A DNA stretch of 38,336 nucleotides from Halieaceae bacterium (GCA_902520195.1 CABYND010000017.1:1-38336); one strand, 5' to 3'. Shown: positions 25,464 through 34,797, counted from the stretch's first letter. Numbers and translations: made by a program. The notes: a model not told the origin generated them from the sequence alone.

Positions 25464-25484
25464 GCTATTTCAACGTAAAATAGC
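25464..25484. promoter_or_regulatory. 7-bp inverted repeat overlapping a possible bolA -10 box
   Basis: GCTATTT (25464-25470) and AAATAGC (25478-25484) are perfect reverse complements around a 7-base centre. A TAAAAT hexamer (25476-25481) that could be a -10 box for bolA lies inside it. Located between the divergent RDD and bolA genes, it could be an operator. Confidence 0.35.
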
Positions 25485-25508
25485 ATGCCCGGATAAGCGG
25501 ACACTTGT

Positions 25509-25820
25509 ATGACAGTCCAGTCTGATATCACAGCAGCGCTCGAGGCTGCGTTCCAGCCACGTGAGCTCACTGTGGAAAATGAGAGTTTCCGCCATAGTGT
25601 CCCGCCTGACTCCGAGACCCATTTTAAAGTAGTGCTGGTTACAGAGGAGTTCGCGGGTGAGCGCAGCGTCAAACGCCACCAGCGCGTCTACGGTGTCCTC
25701 GCTGAGTGGCTTGCGGGACCTGTCCACGCGTTGGCGCTCCATACCTATACCCCGGAAGAGTGGGCAGAGACCCTGGCAGCACCGGATTCACCCGACTGTC
25801 GTGGCGGTACCGGCAAATAA
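25509..25820 (+). CDS. bolA: BolA family protein
   Basis: A 103-residue BolA protein, which in this family partners monothiol glutaredoxins in iron-sulfur cluster trafficking and is linked to stress morphology. The signature is clear: [60 protein letters not shown]. The helix-turn-helix-like region includes the conserved His in the RHQ segment. It is distinct from the shorter IbaG type by its length and [13 protein letters not shown] end. Its TAA overlaps the next gene's ATG by one base (TAATG), so the two are coupled. Confidence 0.93.
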   Translation: MTVQSDITAALEAAFQPRELTVENESFRHSVPPDSETHFKVVLVTEEFAGERSVKRHQRVYGVLAEWLAGPVHALALHTYTPEEWAETLAAPDSPDCRGGTGK

Positions 25821-26797
25821 TGTCGCAGGAGTCTGATCAGGTCGTTGCAGCGCTCTATCGCTTTGTGGCGCTCGATGACTTTGCCGATCTGAAGCCGCCA
25901 CTGCTGGCAGTGTGCTTGGAGGCGGGGGTTAAGGGCACCCTATTGCTCGCTCGGGAAGGCATTAACGGGACCATTGCGGGAAGCCGGGCGGGAGTCGATA
26001 CCGTGATCGCCTGGTTGCGGCAGGATCCGCGCCTTGCTGCGCTCGACTGGAAGCAGTCCTACCACGCCGCGGCACCTTTTCATCGCATGAAGGTGAAGTT
26101 GAAGCGGGAGATTGTCACGATGGGCGTGGAGGATGTTGACCCGACGGCCTGCGTCGGCCGTTACGCCACGCCCTCCGAATGGAATGCCCTGATCGATGAC
26201 CCTGAGTGTTTGGTAATTGATACCCGTAACGATTACGAGGTGGCCATCGGCAGCTTTCGGGGCGCTGTCAATCCGGGTACGCAGCGCTTTCGCGATTTTC
26301 CTGAGTGGGTACAGAACAATCTTGACCCCGCGCGTCATACCAAAGTGGCCATGTTTTGCACCGGAGGTATCCGCTGCGAAAAATCGACCTCCTATTTGGT
26401 ATCCCAGGGATTTGAAGATGTCAGGCATCTGCAGGGCGGCATCTTGAAGTACCTTGAAGACATGCCCGAATCGGAATCACGGTGGGAGGGCGAGTGCTTC
26501 GTTTTTGATTCTCGCGTCGCGGTGAACCACCGGCTTAAAAAAGGCAGTTTTGACCAGTGTTACGCCTGCCGCCACCCCATCACTGAGGCAGACAAGGCAT
26601 CCGAACACTACGAAAAAGGGGTTTCGTGTCCCCGTTGCTATGGTGATCTTACGGCCACCAGGCAGGCGCGTTTTCAGGAACGGCAGAAGCAAGTGGAGCT
26701 GGCTGCCAGACGAGGCGAGCAGCACATTGGCGGACCACCACCTGCGCGACAGACGCGCGGGTTGTCAATGCGGCCTGTCCAATCGACGGATGAGTAA
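25820..26797 (+). CDS. trhO: tRNA uridine(34) hydroxylase TrhO (rhodanese-fold, YceA family)
   Basis: A 325-residue TrhO/YceA protein, which hydroxylates uridine 34 of certain tRNAs to ho5U using oxygen. The N-terminal domain carries [17 protein letters not shown]. The rhodanese domain (about 120-220) has IDTRNDYE and the catalytic-loop Cys180 in [12 protein letters not shown]. The C-terminal part has two Cys pairs (CYAC and CPRC) of zinc-ribbon type. The start overlaps the bolA stop. Its final 33 bases overlap the 3' end of the convergent protease gene. Confidence 0.93.
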   Translation: MSQESDQVVAALYRFVALDDFADLKPPLLAVCLEAGVKGTLLLAREGINGTIAGSRAGVDTVIAWLRQDPRLAALDWKQSYHAAAPFHRMKVKLKREIVTMGVEDVDPTACVGRYATPSEWNALIDDPECLVIDTRNDYEVAIGSFRGAVNPGTQRFRDFPEWVQNNLDPARHTKVAMFCTGGIRCEKSTSYLVSQGFEDVRHLQGGILKYLEDMPESESRWEGECFVFDSRVAVNHRLKKGSFDQCYACRHPITEADKASEHYEKGVSCPRCYGDLTATRQARFQERQKQVELAARRGEQHIGGPPPARQTRGLSMRPVQSTDE

Positions 26798-27526
26798 CGG
26801 GGCGGGATAAAAGTAGCTCACTGTCTCGCCGTCTCCCGCCGAAATAATGCCCTGAAGTCTCACACTGCCACTGTCGTTTAAGGCAATTATGGCGCCGCCG
26901 GACGCGCCTTTTTTTGCCACGCAATCCGAAGCGGGTGGATGGGTGCTGGCGTCGATCACCGAGCAGGCGAGGTCGGCGAGCAGGTACCGTTCGACAGCAT
27001 CGTCGCCGGCTTGATCAGTTCGCGGGGCAAAGCCCGCGGCAATCAGTCGTTGCCCGATATGATGGGGGGTAGTGGAGATTGGGATCCAGCTATTGATGAG
27101 GAGAGGCAGATCCGGCGTGAGTAATGCCCAATCCTGCTGCATCGAGCCGCCGGTCTCGAGTAGCTTTATCGGGACCGGCGTCGCAGTGTCAGGGTCGATT
27201 AATTGTATCGGCGTGATGGTGGAGCGGTAGTCTTCGAAGCAGTGCCAGGCGCTCACCAAAAGGCTGTTGGGGCCGGGCGTGACAGCGACCGCAGTGCAGT
27301 GCTCGGTGAAGTGACGCATTCGACCGTCAATCAATCTGGTGACGGGAATGCGCAGTGGGAAAAGCGCGCGCTGCCAACCACCAGCATGCTCGGTTATGGG
27401 TGTCCGTGGATCAGCGAAGGGCGCGGTCAGTGTTGCCGAGAGGAGGGTCGCAGCCAGAGCGAAGTGAATGAGTAATTGCAGAGCGAGGTGCATGTGAACT
27501 CGGGGCTTGTCGTAGTCGAGGAACAT
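26765..27526 (-). CDS. Secreted trypsin-like serine protease (S1 fold)
   Basis: A 253-residue exported protein with a complete chymotrypsin-type triad: His95 in SAWHC, Asp132 in QQDWALLT and Ser209 in KKGASGGA. Cys77 and Cys96 flank the His loop and Cys188/Cys202 the Ser loop, fitting disulfides and a periplasmic or extracellular location. A hydrophobic signal segment (about residues 14-35, [23 protein letters not shown]) lies after a short charged N-terminus. The ATG at 27526 is chosen because GAGGGTGAT precedes it; the later ATG at 27493 has no such site. There are no PDZ domains. Substrates are unknown. It overlaps trhO tail to tail. Confidence 0.85.
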   Translation of the reverse strand: MFLDYDKPRVHMHLALQLLIHFALAATLLSATLTAPFADPRTPITEHAGGWQRALFPLRIPVTRLIDGRMRHFTEHCTAVAVTPGPNSLLVSAWHCFEDYRSTITPIQLIDPDTATPVPIKLLETGGSMQQDWALLTPDLPLLINSWIPISTTPHHIGQRLIAAGFAPRTDQAGDDAVERYLLADLACSVIDASTHPPASDCVAKKGASGGAIIALNDSGSVRLQGIISAGDGETVSYFYPAPLLIRRLDRPH

Positions 27527-27651
27527 ATCACCCTCTACAGCTTACCGAACAGGCTAGAAAGTGAGTCTGCCGGCCACGTTGCTTGGTGTAACCTCGCCAA
27601 GCGAAGCGCCCCGCTACAGTTCAACGCCATACGGTATGAGATGAAGCAGTG

Positions 27652-28542
27652 ATGACAGCGCAGTACACAGTGCAAGAGTTGAAGACCGGTTTGTCGCTGG
27701 CGGTAATCGCTAACGTCATTTGGGGCGTGGCTGCGTTGTATTGGGCGGAGACATCCCCTGTGCGACCCCAGGATGTGGTCGCGCACCGGGCAATCTGGAG
27801 TCTGCCGGTCGCGGCGGCAGTCCTGATTTGGGCGGGCCGGATGCGGGCGACCTGGCTACTCGTTAGGGTGCCAAGCTTGCTGGCTTGGAGTGCGCTGGGA
27901 ACGGTGCTGTTGAGTCTCAATTGGGGTGTGTTCGTTTACGCTGTGTCCAACGGGCGTGCGACGGAAGCCAGTCTCGGCTATTTCATGCTGCCACTGCTAA
28001 CGATTATAGTGGGCAAAGTCGCGTTTAAGGAGGTGATGGGGACAGCCCAGTGGATAGCGGTTTTGCTGGCTGTTGTCGCCGTAACACTGCAGCTCTGGGC
28101 CTATGGCAGTTTGCCATGGATTAGCCTGGTAGTCGCAAGCAGCTTTGCGCTCTATGGCGCCATTCGAAAGAAAATAGTCGCAGACACCATGCAGGGCTTG
28201 TTTATTGAAACCCTCTGTATGGCCCCGTTCGCGCTGGGCTGGTTATGGCTGACCTGTGGGGCAGGGATGGGTCAGCACGGACTCAAGGTGGACAGCTTTT
28301 TGCTGCTGGGTGGGGTCTATACCACGGCGCCGTTATTAACCTATATCGCGGCGTCTCGACTGCTACCACTGCATGTGGTGGGCTTCACGGCCTATCTGGG
28401 GCCCTCGCTACAGCTACTGGTCGCTCAGACCGCGCTGGGTGAATCCATCGATACTGCTACTGCGACGTCGTTTGCGCTGGTGTGGTTGGGGGTGTTGTTG
28501 GTTTCGGGCCAAGGGCTCGCTCGTTTTCGGAAGCGTTTATGA
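27652..28542 (+). CDS. rarD: RarD-like EamA-family transporter
   Basis: A 296-residue inner-membrane protein of the drug/metabolite transporter superfamily, RarD subgroup, with about ten hydrophobic segments and two EamA halves. The RarD-like beginning LAVIANVIWGVAALYWAETSPVRPQDVVAHRAIWSLPVA contains the conserved AHR-WS motif. The transported substrate is unknown. The start is GTG-ATG (27649/27652); I list the ATG. It is divergent from the protease gene across about 120 bp and ends in an ATGA overlap with ung. Confidence 0.88.
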   Translation: MTAQYTVQELKTGLSLAVIANVIWGVAALYWAETSPVRPQDVVAHRAIWSLPVAAAVLIWAGRMRATWLLVRVPSLLAWSALGTVLLSLNWGVFVYAVSNGRATEASLGYFMLPLLTIIVGKVAFKEVMGTAQWIAVLLAVVAVTLQLWAYGSLPWISLVVASSFALYGAIRKKIVADTMQGLFIETLCMAPFALGWLWLTCGAGMGQHGLKVDSFLLLGGVYTTAPLLTYIAASRLLPLHVVGFTAYLGPSLQLLVAQTALGESIDTATATSFALVWLGVLLVSGQGLARFRKRL

Positions 28543-29222
28543 GTAGTGAGATTCGATTACGCTCAGAGTGGCTCTCGCTACTAAAAGGCGAATTCGAACA
28601 GCCTTACATGTCACGGTTGTCAGCGTTTTTGCGCGCTGAAAAAGCCGCCGGCAAGACCATTTATCCTCCTGCTGGGCAGTTTTTTGCGGCGCTCGAGGCG
28701 ACGCCGCCGGAGGCGGTGAAAGTGGTGGTGTTGGGGCAGGATCCTTACCATGGTCCGGGCCAGGCTCACGGCCTGAGTTTTTCAGTGCAAGGACGTCAGC
28801 GGATCCCACCCTCTTTGCGGAACATATTCCGTGAACTTCACGATGACATCGGCATGCCCGTGCCACCCCACGGTGACCTCTCCCAGTGGGCCGAGCGGGG
28901 GGTGTTGCTGCTGAACAGCGCGCTGTCAGTTGAGCACGGCGCTGCCGGATCGCATCAGGGTCACGGTTGGGAGCGTTTTACGGATGCCGTGATCGCGACG
29001 GTCAATGAGGGAGCGTCATCCGTCGTTTTCATGCTGTGGGGGGCTCAGGCCCAGAAAAAGGGTGCCGCTGTTGATCGCGCCAGACATTGTGTCCTCTCTG
29101 CGCCGCATCCTTCTCCGTTGTCAGCACACCGGGGGTTCCTGGGCTGCCGCCACTTTAGTCAGGCCAATGCTTTTCTGGAGGCAAACCAGCGTCAGCCTGT
29201 CGATTGGTCCTTGTCATCGTGA
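28539..29222 (+). CDS. ung: Uracil-DNA glycosylase, family 1
   Basis: A 227-residue uracil-DNA glycosylase that removes uracil from DNA as the first step of base excision repair. The water-activating loop GQDPYHGPGQAHGL (66-79) contains the catalytic Asp68. The DNA-intercalation motif HPSPLSAHRGF is near the C-terminus and carries the catalytic His. The ATG at 28539 overlaps the rarD stop (ATGA) and gives the normal length (E. coli 229). It overlaps the convergent ygfZ gene by nine bases. Confidence 0.97.
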   Translation: MSSEIRLRSEWLSLLKGEFEQPYMSRLSAFLRAEKAAGKTIYPPAGQFFAALEATPPEAVKVVVLGQDPYHGPGQAHGLSFSVQGRQRIPPSLRNIFRELHDDIGMPVPPHGDLSQWAERGVLLLNSALSVEHGAAGSHQGHGWERFTDAVIATVNEGASSVVFMLWGAQAQKKGAAVDRARHCVLSAPHPSPLSAHRGFLGCRHFSQANAFLEANQRQPVDWSLSS

Positions 29223-30071
29223 CGACTCCTCATGACAGCGAGTTACCCGCGAGAGCTCGCCGTGACCCCCTGTGAGCGTGATCGGCTCCACAGCCGCCTC
29301 CGGAATCAATTCGATTAGTAGTTCATGCGTCTGGTCTTTACGACAGTGATTCACGATGCTGCCAACGGTTTTGCCCTCGGCATTAACCAAAGTGTCTCCG
29401 GCGACGACAGCGGTAGCAGTCTCGGCCCGGTGCAGGCGCCGCTTGGGCGTGCCTCGATAGTGAAGACGGGCCACAATCTCTTGGCCCGTGTAGCAGCCCT
29501 TGGTGAAGCTCACTGTGCCATTGCAGTCGTAGTCGAGGTCTTGCGGCAGGTAGCTGCCGATCGTTTGGCTCTCGATACGCGCGCGTTGGTTTTTGATCTC
29601 CAGCCAGAGTGGGTCTGCAAGATCTTTGCTCTGACTTTCATGCGGCGCGCTCCAACACTCGATATGCTCCGGACCCATAGGCACCGTGACTGCCACAAGA
29701 GATGATTCCACGAAGCGCAGTCCCGCATGATGCTCGTCTGCTGAGCCGTCGGAGCAGCTAATGCGCCAGTCAGTGGGTGTGAGCGAGCAGCGCGCAAAGC
29801 CGAGATAAGGTTTGAGGTGCTCAGCAAGCGCTGCCATCACAGTTACTCTGCCTCTCAGCAGGATTTCCTGCTCATCGATGACCACAGCCAAGACGTCTGC
29901 GAGTACACGGCCCTTCGGGTTACAAAACGCGGCATAGCGGAGATCGCCTGGGCCGCAGTCGTTGAAGTCTGCTGTTGTTTGCCCCTGCAGGAATTCCTTA
30001 CCGCCGCTGCCAGACAACCGCATGACAAAATCGATGTGTGCGGGAGGGCTCTGTGGCTGCTGAGTGTTCAA
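29214..30071 (-). CDS. ygfZ: tRNA-modifying/Fe-S assembly protein YgfZ (folate-binding)
   Basis: A 285-residue YgfZ-type protein of the GcvT-like folate-binding fold, needed for full activity of some iron-sulfur enzymes such as MiaB. The diagnostic motif KGCYTGQEIVAR is at 191-202 with the key Cys193. Upstream it has LQGQTTADF and FCNPKGRVLADV, also typical. The start is uncertain: TTG at 30071 gives 285 residues; the next ATG (30023) would remove the region just before the conserved LQGQ segment. It is divergent from sdhE, the usual arrangement. Confidence 0.9.
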   Translation of the reverse strand: MNTQQPQSPPAHIDFVMRLSGSGGKEFLQGQTTADFNDCGPGDLRYAAFCNPKGRVLADVLAVVIDEQEILLRGRVTVMAALAEHLKPYLGFARCSLTPTDWRISCSDGSADEHHAGLRFVESSLVAVTVPMGPEHIECWSAPHESQSKDLADPLWLEIKNQRARIESQTIGSYLPQDLDYDCNGTVSFTKGCYTGQEIVARLHYRGTPKRRLHRAETATAVVAGDTLVNAEGKTVGSIVNHCRKDQTHELLIELIPEAAVEPITLTGGHGELSRVTRCHEESSR

Positions 30072-30108
30072 TATGGATGCGCCGGGTAATAAACAGGTTG
30101 TGGGGCTC

Positions 30109-30114
30109 TATACT
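30109..30114 (+). promoter_or_regulatory. Possible -10 box for sdhE
   Basis: TATACT, four of six matching TATAAT with the first three exact, lies 32 bp before the sdhE start in a 75-bp divergent spacer. No matching -35 hexamer is evident at 16-18 bp. Confidence 0.3.
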
Positions 30115-30146
30115 ACAACGTTGACGTTGCGAGCTGGTGGCAGTCT

Positions 30147-30404
30147 ATGGATCAGAGAGAAGAGTGGAACCGCGCCAAGTGGGCCAGCCGACGGGGGCTG
30201 CTTGAGTTAGATCTATTGCTGGCGCCTTTCGTGACGGAGGCTTTTCTCGACCTGAATGCGGCATTGAGACAGGATTACCGCGAGCTGCTGTTTCGGGACG
30301 ATCAGGACCTGATGGAGTGGATCATGGGGCGTAGCGCGATTACGGAGGATCGCTTTGCACCGGTGATTGAAGAGATTAGGCGTTTTCACGGCATCGGTGC
30401 GTGA
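30147..30404 (+). CDS. sdhE: Succinate dehydrogenase assembly factor SdhE (FAD insertion)
   Basis: An 85-residue SdhE/YgfY protein that promotes covalent attachment of FAD to SdhA. The active RGxxE motif is present as RGLLE (16-20), preceded by WASR as in the family, and DQDLMEWIMGR matches the conserved C-terminal half. Length and context (divergent from ygfZ) fit. It ends 32 bp from the convergent nadB stop. Confidence 0.95.
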   Translation: MDQREEWNRAKWASRRGLLELDLLLAPFVTEAFLDLNAALRQDYRELLFRDDQDLMEWIMGRSAITEDRFAPVIEEIRRFHGIGA

Positions 30405-30436
30405 TTACATCTGGAAGTGCCGATCACTGATGCCGG

Positions 30437-32074
30437 CTACTGATGATATTGAGGCAGTCGATCAGTCGGGCCGTTCAGGGCCGTGTCAGCATCGAAGTGA
30501 GTCGGTATCAGTATCGAGTCGCGGGCAACCGATGCGGTATCAGGAAAATCGGAGTTGTAGTGCAAGCCGCGACTCTCCTGGCGATTGGCAGCGCACTGGA
30601 CCATTAACGATGACACGCGCGCCAGATTGCGCATCTCCAAGAGCGGACGCGTAATCTGAAACCGTCCGTAATAACCCGACACCTCCTTTTCCAGCAATGC
30701 AATCCTGTCCGCGGCATGCTGCAGCCGGCGCGATGTGCGCACAATGCCCACATAATCCCACATGAGACGCCGCAACTCTTGCCAGTTATGCTGAATCACC
30801 ACTTCCTCGTCGGAATCGCTGACACGACTGTCGTCCCAGGTCTCCGGCGGCGTGAGTTCCCCACTGACCGACTCTGCGATGTGTTGTGCTGCGGACTGTG
30901 CGTAAACGAAGCACTCGAGCAGAGAGTTGCTGGCCATGCGATTCGCTCCGTGCAACCCCGTACACGCTGACTCCCCGACGACATAAAGCCCCGGCACATC
31001 GCTCGCGCCATATTGATCGACCACTACGCCGCCACAGGTGTAATGAGCCGCGGGGACAACGGGAATGCGGTCGCGGGTGATGTCAATGCCAAGGGCCAGA
31101 CAGCGTTCATAAGCCTGAGGAAAGTGGCGCGTAATCAGGTCAGCGGGTTGATGACTGATATCGAGAAAGACGCAGTCTGCGCCGAGTCTTTTCATCTCAA
31201 AATCGATGGCTCTGGCCACAATATCACGTGGTGCCAGCTCTTCACGGTCATCGAAGCGGGAAATGAATCGCTGTCCATCCGGCAGATGCAGGGTCGCCCC
31301 CTCACCGCGGAGTGCCTCGGTCATCAGAAATGATCGACTTTCCGGATGGTAAAGGCAGGTGGGGTGGAACTGGTTGAACTCCAGATTGGCCACCCGACAC
31401 CCCGCGCGCCAGGCGACTGCGATACCGTCGCCACTCGCGCCGTCTGGGTTCGTCGTGTAGCGATAGGCTTTGCTGGCCCCCCCGGTCGCTAGTACGACGG
31501 CACCGGCACTTACTGTCTCCACGATGTTGTCACCAGTCCTCAGCAGATAGGTGCCACAGACCCGCGAGCCTGTCTTGATCACATCGACGAGACAGCGATC
31601 GGTGAGTATGGTGATGTTAGGGGCCTCGGCCGCCCGGGTAGCCAGTACTTCTGACAGCGCGCGTCCGGTTTGATCGGCGGCGTGGATCACGCGACGATGA
31701 CTGTGCCCGCCTTCCATCGTGAGGTGGAATTCACGAAATTCCGCGTCCTGCTGATCCTCCCGGAGATCGAAGTTCATGCCCTGCGAAACCAGCCAGTCGA
31801 CGATCTGCCGGCTGCGCCCGACGGTGAATTGCACTGCCGGTTCGTGACAAAGGCCTGCGCCGGCACTTAGGGTATCGTCTACGTGGGCCTGTACCGTATC
31901 GCGGTCGTGGAGCACTGCCGCCATCCCGCCCTGGGCCCAAAACGTCGATCCCGAACCCAGTTGGGTTTTGGACAGCACCGCCACCTTGAGCGATGTTGGT
32001 AACTGCAACGCGAGACTCATTCCAGCGGCACCGCTGCCGATGATGAGCACGTCAAATCGGGCAATAGTCGACAT
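30437..32074 (-). CDS. nadB: L-aspartate oxidase
   Basis: A 545-residue flavoprotein that oxidises L-aspartate to iminoaspartate, the first step of de novo NAD synthesis. The FAD-binding motif GSGAAG is at 13-18, followed by [13 protein letters not shown], and [22 protein letters not shown] marks the C-terminal part of the FAD domain. The helical C-terminus ([18 protein letters not shown]) matches the fumarate reductase/succinate dehydrogenase flavoprotein superfamily. The ATG at 32074, with AAGAAAT upstream, is chosen over a long unconserved extension of the frame to 32257. It is divergent from rpoE, as in E. coli and Pseudomonas. Confidence 0.96.
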   Translation of the reverse strand: MSTIARFDVLIIGSGAAGMSLALQLPTSLKVAVLSKTQLGSGSTFWAQGGMAAVLHDRDTVQAHVDDTLSAGAGLCHEPAVQFTVGRSRQIVDWLVSQGMNFDLREDQQDAEFREFHLTMEGGHSHRRVIHAADQTGRALSEVLATRAAEAPNITILTDRCLVDVIKTGSRVCGTYLLRTGDNIVETVSAGAVVLATGGASKAYRYTTNPDGASGDGIAVAWRAGCRVANLEFNQFHPTCLYHPESRSFLMTEALRGEGATLHLPDGQRFISRFDDREELAPRDIVARAIDFEMKRLGADCVFLDISHQPADLITRHFPQAYERCLALGIDITRDRIPVVPAAHYTCGGVVVDQYGASDVPGLYVVGESACTGLHGANRMASNSLLECFVYAQSAAQHIAESVSGELTPPETWDDSRVSDSDEEVVIQHNWQELRRLMWDYVGIVRTSRRLQHAADRIALLEKEVSGYYGRFQITRPLLEMRNLARVSSLMVQCAANRQESRGLHYNSDFPDTASVARDSILIPTHFDADTALNGPTDRLPQYHQ

Positions 32075-32141
32075 ATTTCTTAAGCCGGCGGTGCGCTGTG
32101 TGTGCGGTATAGTAGCCAGAAGACAAAGTGTAATGTATCGG

Positions 32142-32168
32142 GAACTTTTTGCCTGCAGCGTGTTCTGA
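32142..32168 (+). promoter_or_regulatory. RpoE/AlgU-type promoter upstream of rpoE
   Basis: GAACTT (32142-32147), a 16-base spacer, and TCTGA (32164-32168) match the AlgU/sigma-E consensus GAACTT-N16/17-TCTGA exactly. It lies 62 bp before the rpoE start codon. This predicts that the sigma factor activates its own operon, as in other gammaproteobacteria. Confidence 0.85.
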
Positions 32169-32230
32169 AGCGCATTGGGTGTCCGGTGAGGCGGGCATCC
32201 CCGTATGTCGGGTAGAGCGAAGGCGCGGTT

Positions 32231-32821
32231 TTGACAGCCTCTGATACAGATCAGCAACTGGTTCAGAGGTCTCAGCGTGGTGACCTGCGAGCGTTTGATC
32301 TGCTGGTATTGAAGTACCAGGGTCGGATTGCCGCACTGGTGAGTCGATACGTGTCAGACGCCGGTGAGGTGGAGGACGTCACACAGGAGGCGTTCATCAA
32401 GGCCTACCGGGCGCTGGGGAAATTTCGCGGTGATAGTGCGTTTTACACGTGGCTTTACCGCATCGCGGCGAACGCGGCCAAAAACCATTTGGTCGCCAAG
32501 GGACGCAGGCCTGGGGCCGATGCGACCATTGAAGACGCTGAGGGCTTTGATGAGGGCGGAATGCTCTCGGAGAGTGCCTCTCCGGAGGCGCTGGCGATGG
32601 GCGGCGAGCTGGCGGAGGTGGTTGAATCTGCGTTGAACGCATTGCCCGGTGAACTGAAGGCAGCGTTGATGCTCAGGGAGTTTGACGGGCTGAGTTACGA
32701 CGACATTGCGGATGTTTTGGGTTGCCCTGTGGGCACGGTCAGATCGAGAATATTTCGGGCGCGCGAGGCGGTTGACCAGCGCGTGAAAGAGCAGATCAGT
32801 GGGGGCTCGGGCTTTAGATGA
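32231..32821 (+). CDS. rpoE: RNA polymerase sigma-E factor (AlgU/RpoE)
   Basis: A 196-residue ECF sigma factor very similar to Pseudomonas AlgU and E. coli RpoE. Region 2 (about 24-92) contains [43 protein letters not shown]. Region 4 (about 135-185) contains [35 protein letters not shown]. It directs transcription of envelope-stress genes when released from RseA. The start is TTG at 32231, with GAAGGCG about 8 bases upstream; it matches the family N-terminus. Its stop overlaps the rseA ATG (ATGA). Confidence 0.96.
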   Translation: MTASDTDQQLVQRSQRGDLRAFDLLVLKYQGRIAALVSRYVSDAGEVEDVTQEAFIKAYRALGKFRGDSAFYTWLYRIAANAAKNHLVAKGRRPGADATIEDAEGFDEGGMLSESASPEALAMGGELAEVVESALNALPGELKAALMLREFDGLSYDDIADVLGCPVGTVRSRIFRAREAVDQRVKEQISGGSGFR

Positions 32822-33435
32822 CAGCTGAAGAGAGAGACAAAGAGGCACTTTCCGCCGTGATGGACGGTGAGTCGCAGGAACTCGAGTTGCGACGGACGCT
32901 GGACGCTGTGGCCGGCGACGCGTCACTGCGCGATCGGTGGCAGCGTCACCATCGTGTGAGAGACGCGCTGCACGGACAGTGCGCCAGCGATACCCAAATC
33001 GATGTATCGAGGGGAGTCCTTGAAGCGTTGGAGACAGAGAAGCCGATGAGTCGCAATCCGCTCTGGAGTATGGCCATTGCGGCGTCAGTGACGCTGGCAG
33101 TGGTCACAGGCGGCCAGCAACTACTCTTGCCTTCGAGCGCGGGGTCGCCCATACCGGTGGTGAGTGAGCTGGGCGGTGCAGTGGTGCCGGTGTTGGGTGC
33201 ACAACCGATTCAGGCGAGTCTGGGTAACAAACCGCTTGCCGGCCCGGTACAGCAGTCAGTGACTGCCCAGGAATCTAGTCAGAACATTGCTGCAGTATAC
33301 GATCGTCTTGCGCGCGACCGATATCGCGCACTCAACCGTCGCCATGCAACGGCTGCGGCCTACAGTCATCCCGCGCCCTACATCTCCTATGTTCGCGTTC
33401 CGGAATCACAGCTCGACACCAGCGCTGCAGAATGA
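32818..33435 (+). CDS. rseA: Anti-sigma-E factor RseA (MucA-like)
   Basis: A 205-residue single-pass inner-membrane anti-sigma factor. The cytoplasmic N-terminus (EALSAVMDGESQELELRRTL ... RWQRHHRVRDALHG) is the sigma-binding domain of RseA/MucA. One membrane segment lies at about 80-102 (NPLWSMAIAASVTLAVVTGG). The periplasmic part ends with the conserved region NRRHATAAAYSHPAPYISYVRVPE. Regulated proteolysis in the periplasm would release RpoE. Start and stop are shared with neighbours: ATGA with rpoE, and a 47-base overlap into rseB. Confidence 0.92.
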   Translation: MTAEERDKEALSAVMDGESQELELRRTLDAVAGDASLRDRWQRHHRVRDALHGQCASDTQIDVSRGVLEALETEKPMSRNPLWSMAIAASVTLAVVTGGQQLLLPSSAGSPIPVVSELGGAVVPVLGAQPIQASLGNKPLAGPVQQSVTAQESSQNIAAVYDRLARDRYRALNRRHATAAAYSHPAPYISYVRVPESQLDTSAAE

Positions 33436-34315
33436 AGGGCGATGCCTGTCCCTTGCGGCGACGCTCGTCGCCCTGTGCCTGCTTGTGCCGACACAGGTTT
33501 TGGCTCAGTCCGATGCCGCCTCAACCAGTGGATCCCCCTGTAATCTCGATACCCCGGCTCAACAGTTGTTAGCAAAGATGCTCCGGGCGTCTTCTAGTCA
33601 GCGGTATGAGGGCACGGTACTCTTCGAGCGGGCAGGTAACCGGCAATTCGTCACCGTCAGTTCGCCCATTGATGATGCCGGGCAGGGCATGTTGCGACGG
33701 ATGAATGCGCAGGCTGACCCGCTACCTGAGAGCTGGCCCGTGCCATTCGACTCCCCGCAAAGAGCCTGTGATGTTGCCGAAATGTATTTGCCTACCCTTG
33801 AATCGGGACGGACCGTTGCCGGTAGAGCCACCCAGAGACTGACATTAAGGCCGCGCGATACCCTGCGACTGACCCATCTGATCGACATGGACAGCGAAAC
33901 CGGACTGGCTCTGTCGATGGCGACGGTGGGTTCGGAAGGTAAGATGCTGGAGCGCTATGAGTTCGCTTCGATTGATTATCAACCGGTTTCGGGGCGGGAA
34001 CCGCGCGCACAACAACAGCTGGGATACGAGCCTGGGCGGAGCGTCGTACCGGGTTACTTCGTAATGTCTGAGGATGCTGACCGTGGCGTGTTTGTGGTTA
34101 GCGACGGTCTAGCGACCGCGTCTATTTTTGTGGAGCCATTACCGCCGGGTGCGCCGGTTGGAGAGGGGGCAGTCATTGAGGGTGCCACGCTCACTTACAC
34201 CCGCGGCATCAGATCGGCGGCGGGTGGGTTATTGATCAGCGTGCTGGGAGAGGTCCCTGTGGTGACCGCGCGCTTGCTCGCAGACGCTGTCCGACCGCCC
34301 AGGGAACAATCCTGA
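33389..34315 (+). CDS. rseB: Periplasmic sigma-E regulator RseB (MucB-like)
   Basis: A 308-residue periplasmic protein that protects RseA from cleavage and senses mislocalised lipopolysaccharide or lipoprotein. After a signal peptide (hydrophobic LSLAATLVALCLLVPTQ, cleavage likely near VLAQS), the MucB/RseB pattern AKMLRASSSQRYEGTVLFERAGNRQFVTVSS begins the LolA-like domain, and the C-terminal SRE domain follows. The ATG at 33389 is the last in-frame ATG before the signal sequence; it lies inside rseA and has no ribosome binding site, suggesting coupled translation. An upstream extension to 33287 exists but is unlikely. Confidence 0.88.
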   Translation: MFAFRNHSSTPALQNEGRCLSLAATLVALCLLVPTQVLAQSDAASTSGSPCNLDTPAQQLLAKMLRASSSQRYEGTVLFERAGNRQFVTVSSPIDDAGQGMLRRMNAQADPLPESWPVPFDSPQRACDVAEMYLPTLESGRTVAGRATQRLTLRPRDTLRLTHLIDMDSETGLALSMATVGSEGKMLERYEFASIDYQPVSGREPRAQQQLGYEPGRSVVPGYFVMSEDADRGVFVVSDGLATASIFVEPLPPGAPVGEGAVIEGATLTYTRGIRSAAGGLLISVLGEVPVVTARLLADAVRPPREQS

Positions 34316-34797
34316 TGGGTTGGTTAAGTGAAACCGGTAGGGTGGTCGCCGTCGAGCCAGATGCGGTGTGGATCGAAGCGGATCGCAGCGCTGCCTGTGG
34401 CAAATGTGCCGCTCGCGCGGGATGCGGGCAGGGCGCTTTGTCAGCCTTACTGCAGAGCGGCAAGGGCCGTGTCAGAGCGACCTCCGGTGAGACGCTGACC
34501 GCCGCACAGTGCGCCGTAGGAGACGAGGTCGTGATCAAGGTGCCCGAGGCCACACTTTTGGGCGGTACCCTACTGATATACGGTTTTCCGCTTGTGGCCG
34601 GCGCTATCCTGTCAATATTGGCGTCGAACCTTGGCGATCTGTGGTCTGCCGCTGCCTTTGCGACAGGACTGTTATCTGGCTTTGCTATCCTTCGTTTCGT
34701 CACTGTGCGTTCGGGCGGCTTGCTACCGGGGCTCTCCGAGCCCAGGCTGAGCAGCAAGCAGTTCAACCAGTTTGAGGATTTGCTCGTAAAGAGCTGA
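34315..34797 (+). CDS. rseC: RseC/MucC family protein
   Basis: A 160-residue inner-membrane protein of the RseC family, a modulator of the sigma-E system and, in E. coli, of SoxR reduction. Three cysteines in a CxxCx5C pattern (Cys28, Cys31, Cys37) lie in the N-terminal cytoplasmic part, as is usual. Two membrane segments follow at about 82-104 and 108-128. The ATG overlaps the rseB stop by one base (TGATG). Confidence 0.92.
   Translation: MGWLSETGRVVAVEPDAVWIEADRSAACGKCAARAGCGQGALSALLQSGKGRVRATSGETLTAAQCAVGDEVVIKVPEATLLGGTLLIYGFPLVAGAILSILASNLGDLWSAAAFATGLLSGFAILRFVTVRSGGLLPGLSEPRLSSKQFNQFEDLLVKS

Noticed and set aside
32075-32257. N-terminal extension of the nadB frame
   Set aside because: The extra 61 residues are not conserved in character, cross the sigma-E promoter region and precede a good ATG giving the normal length.
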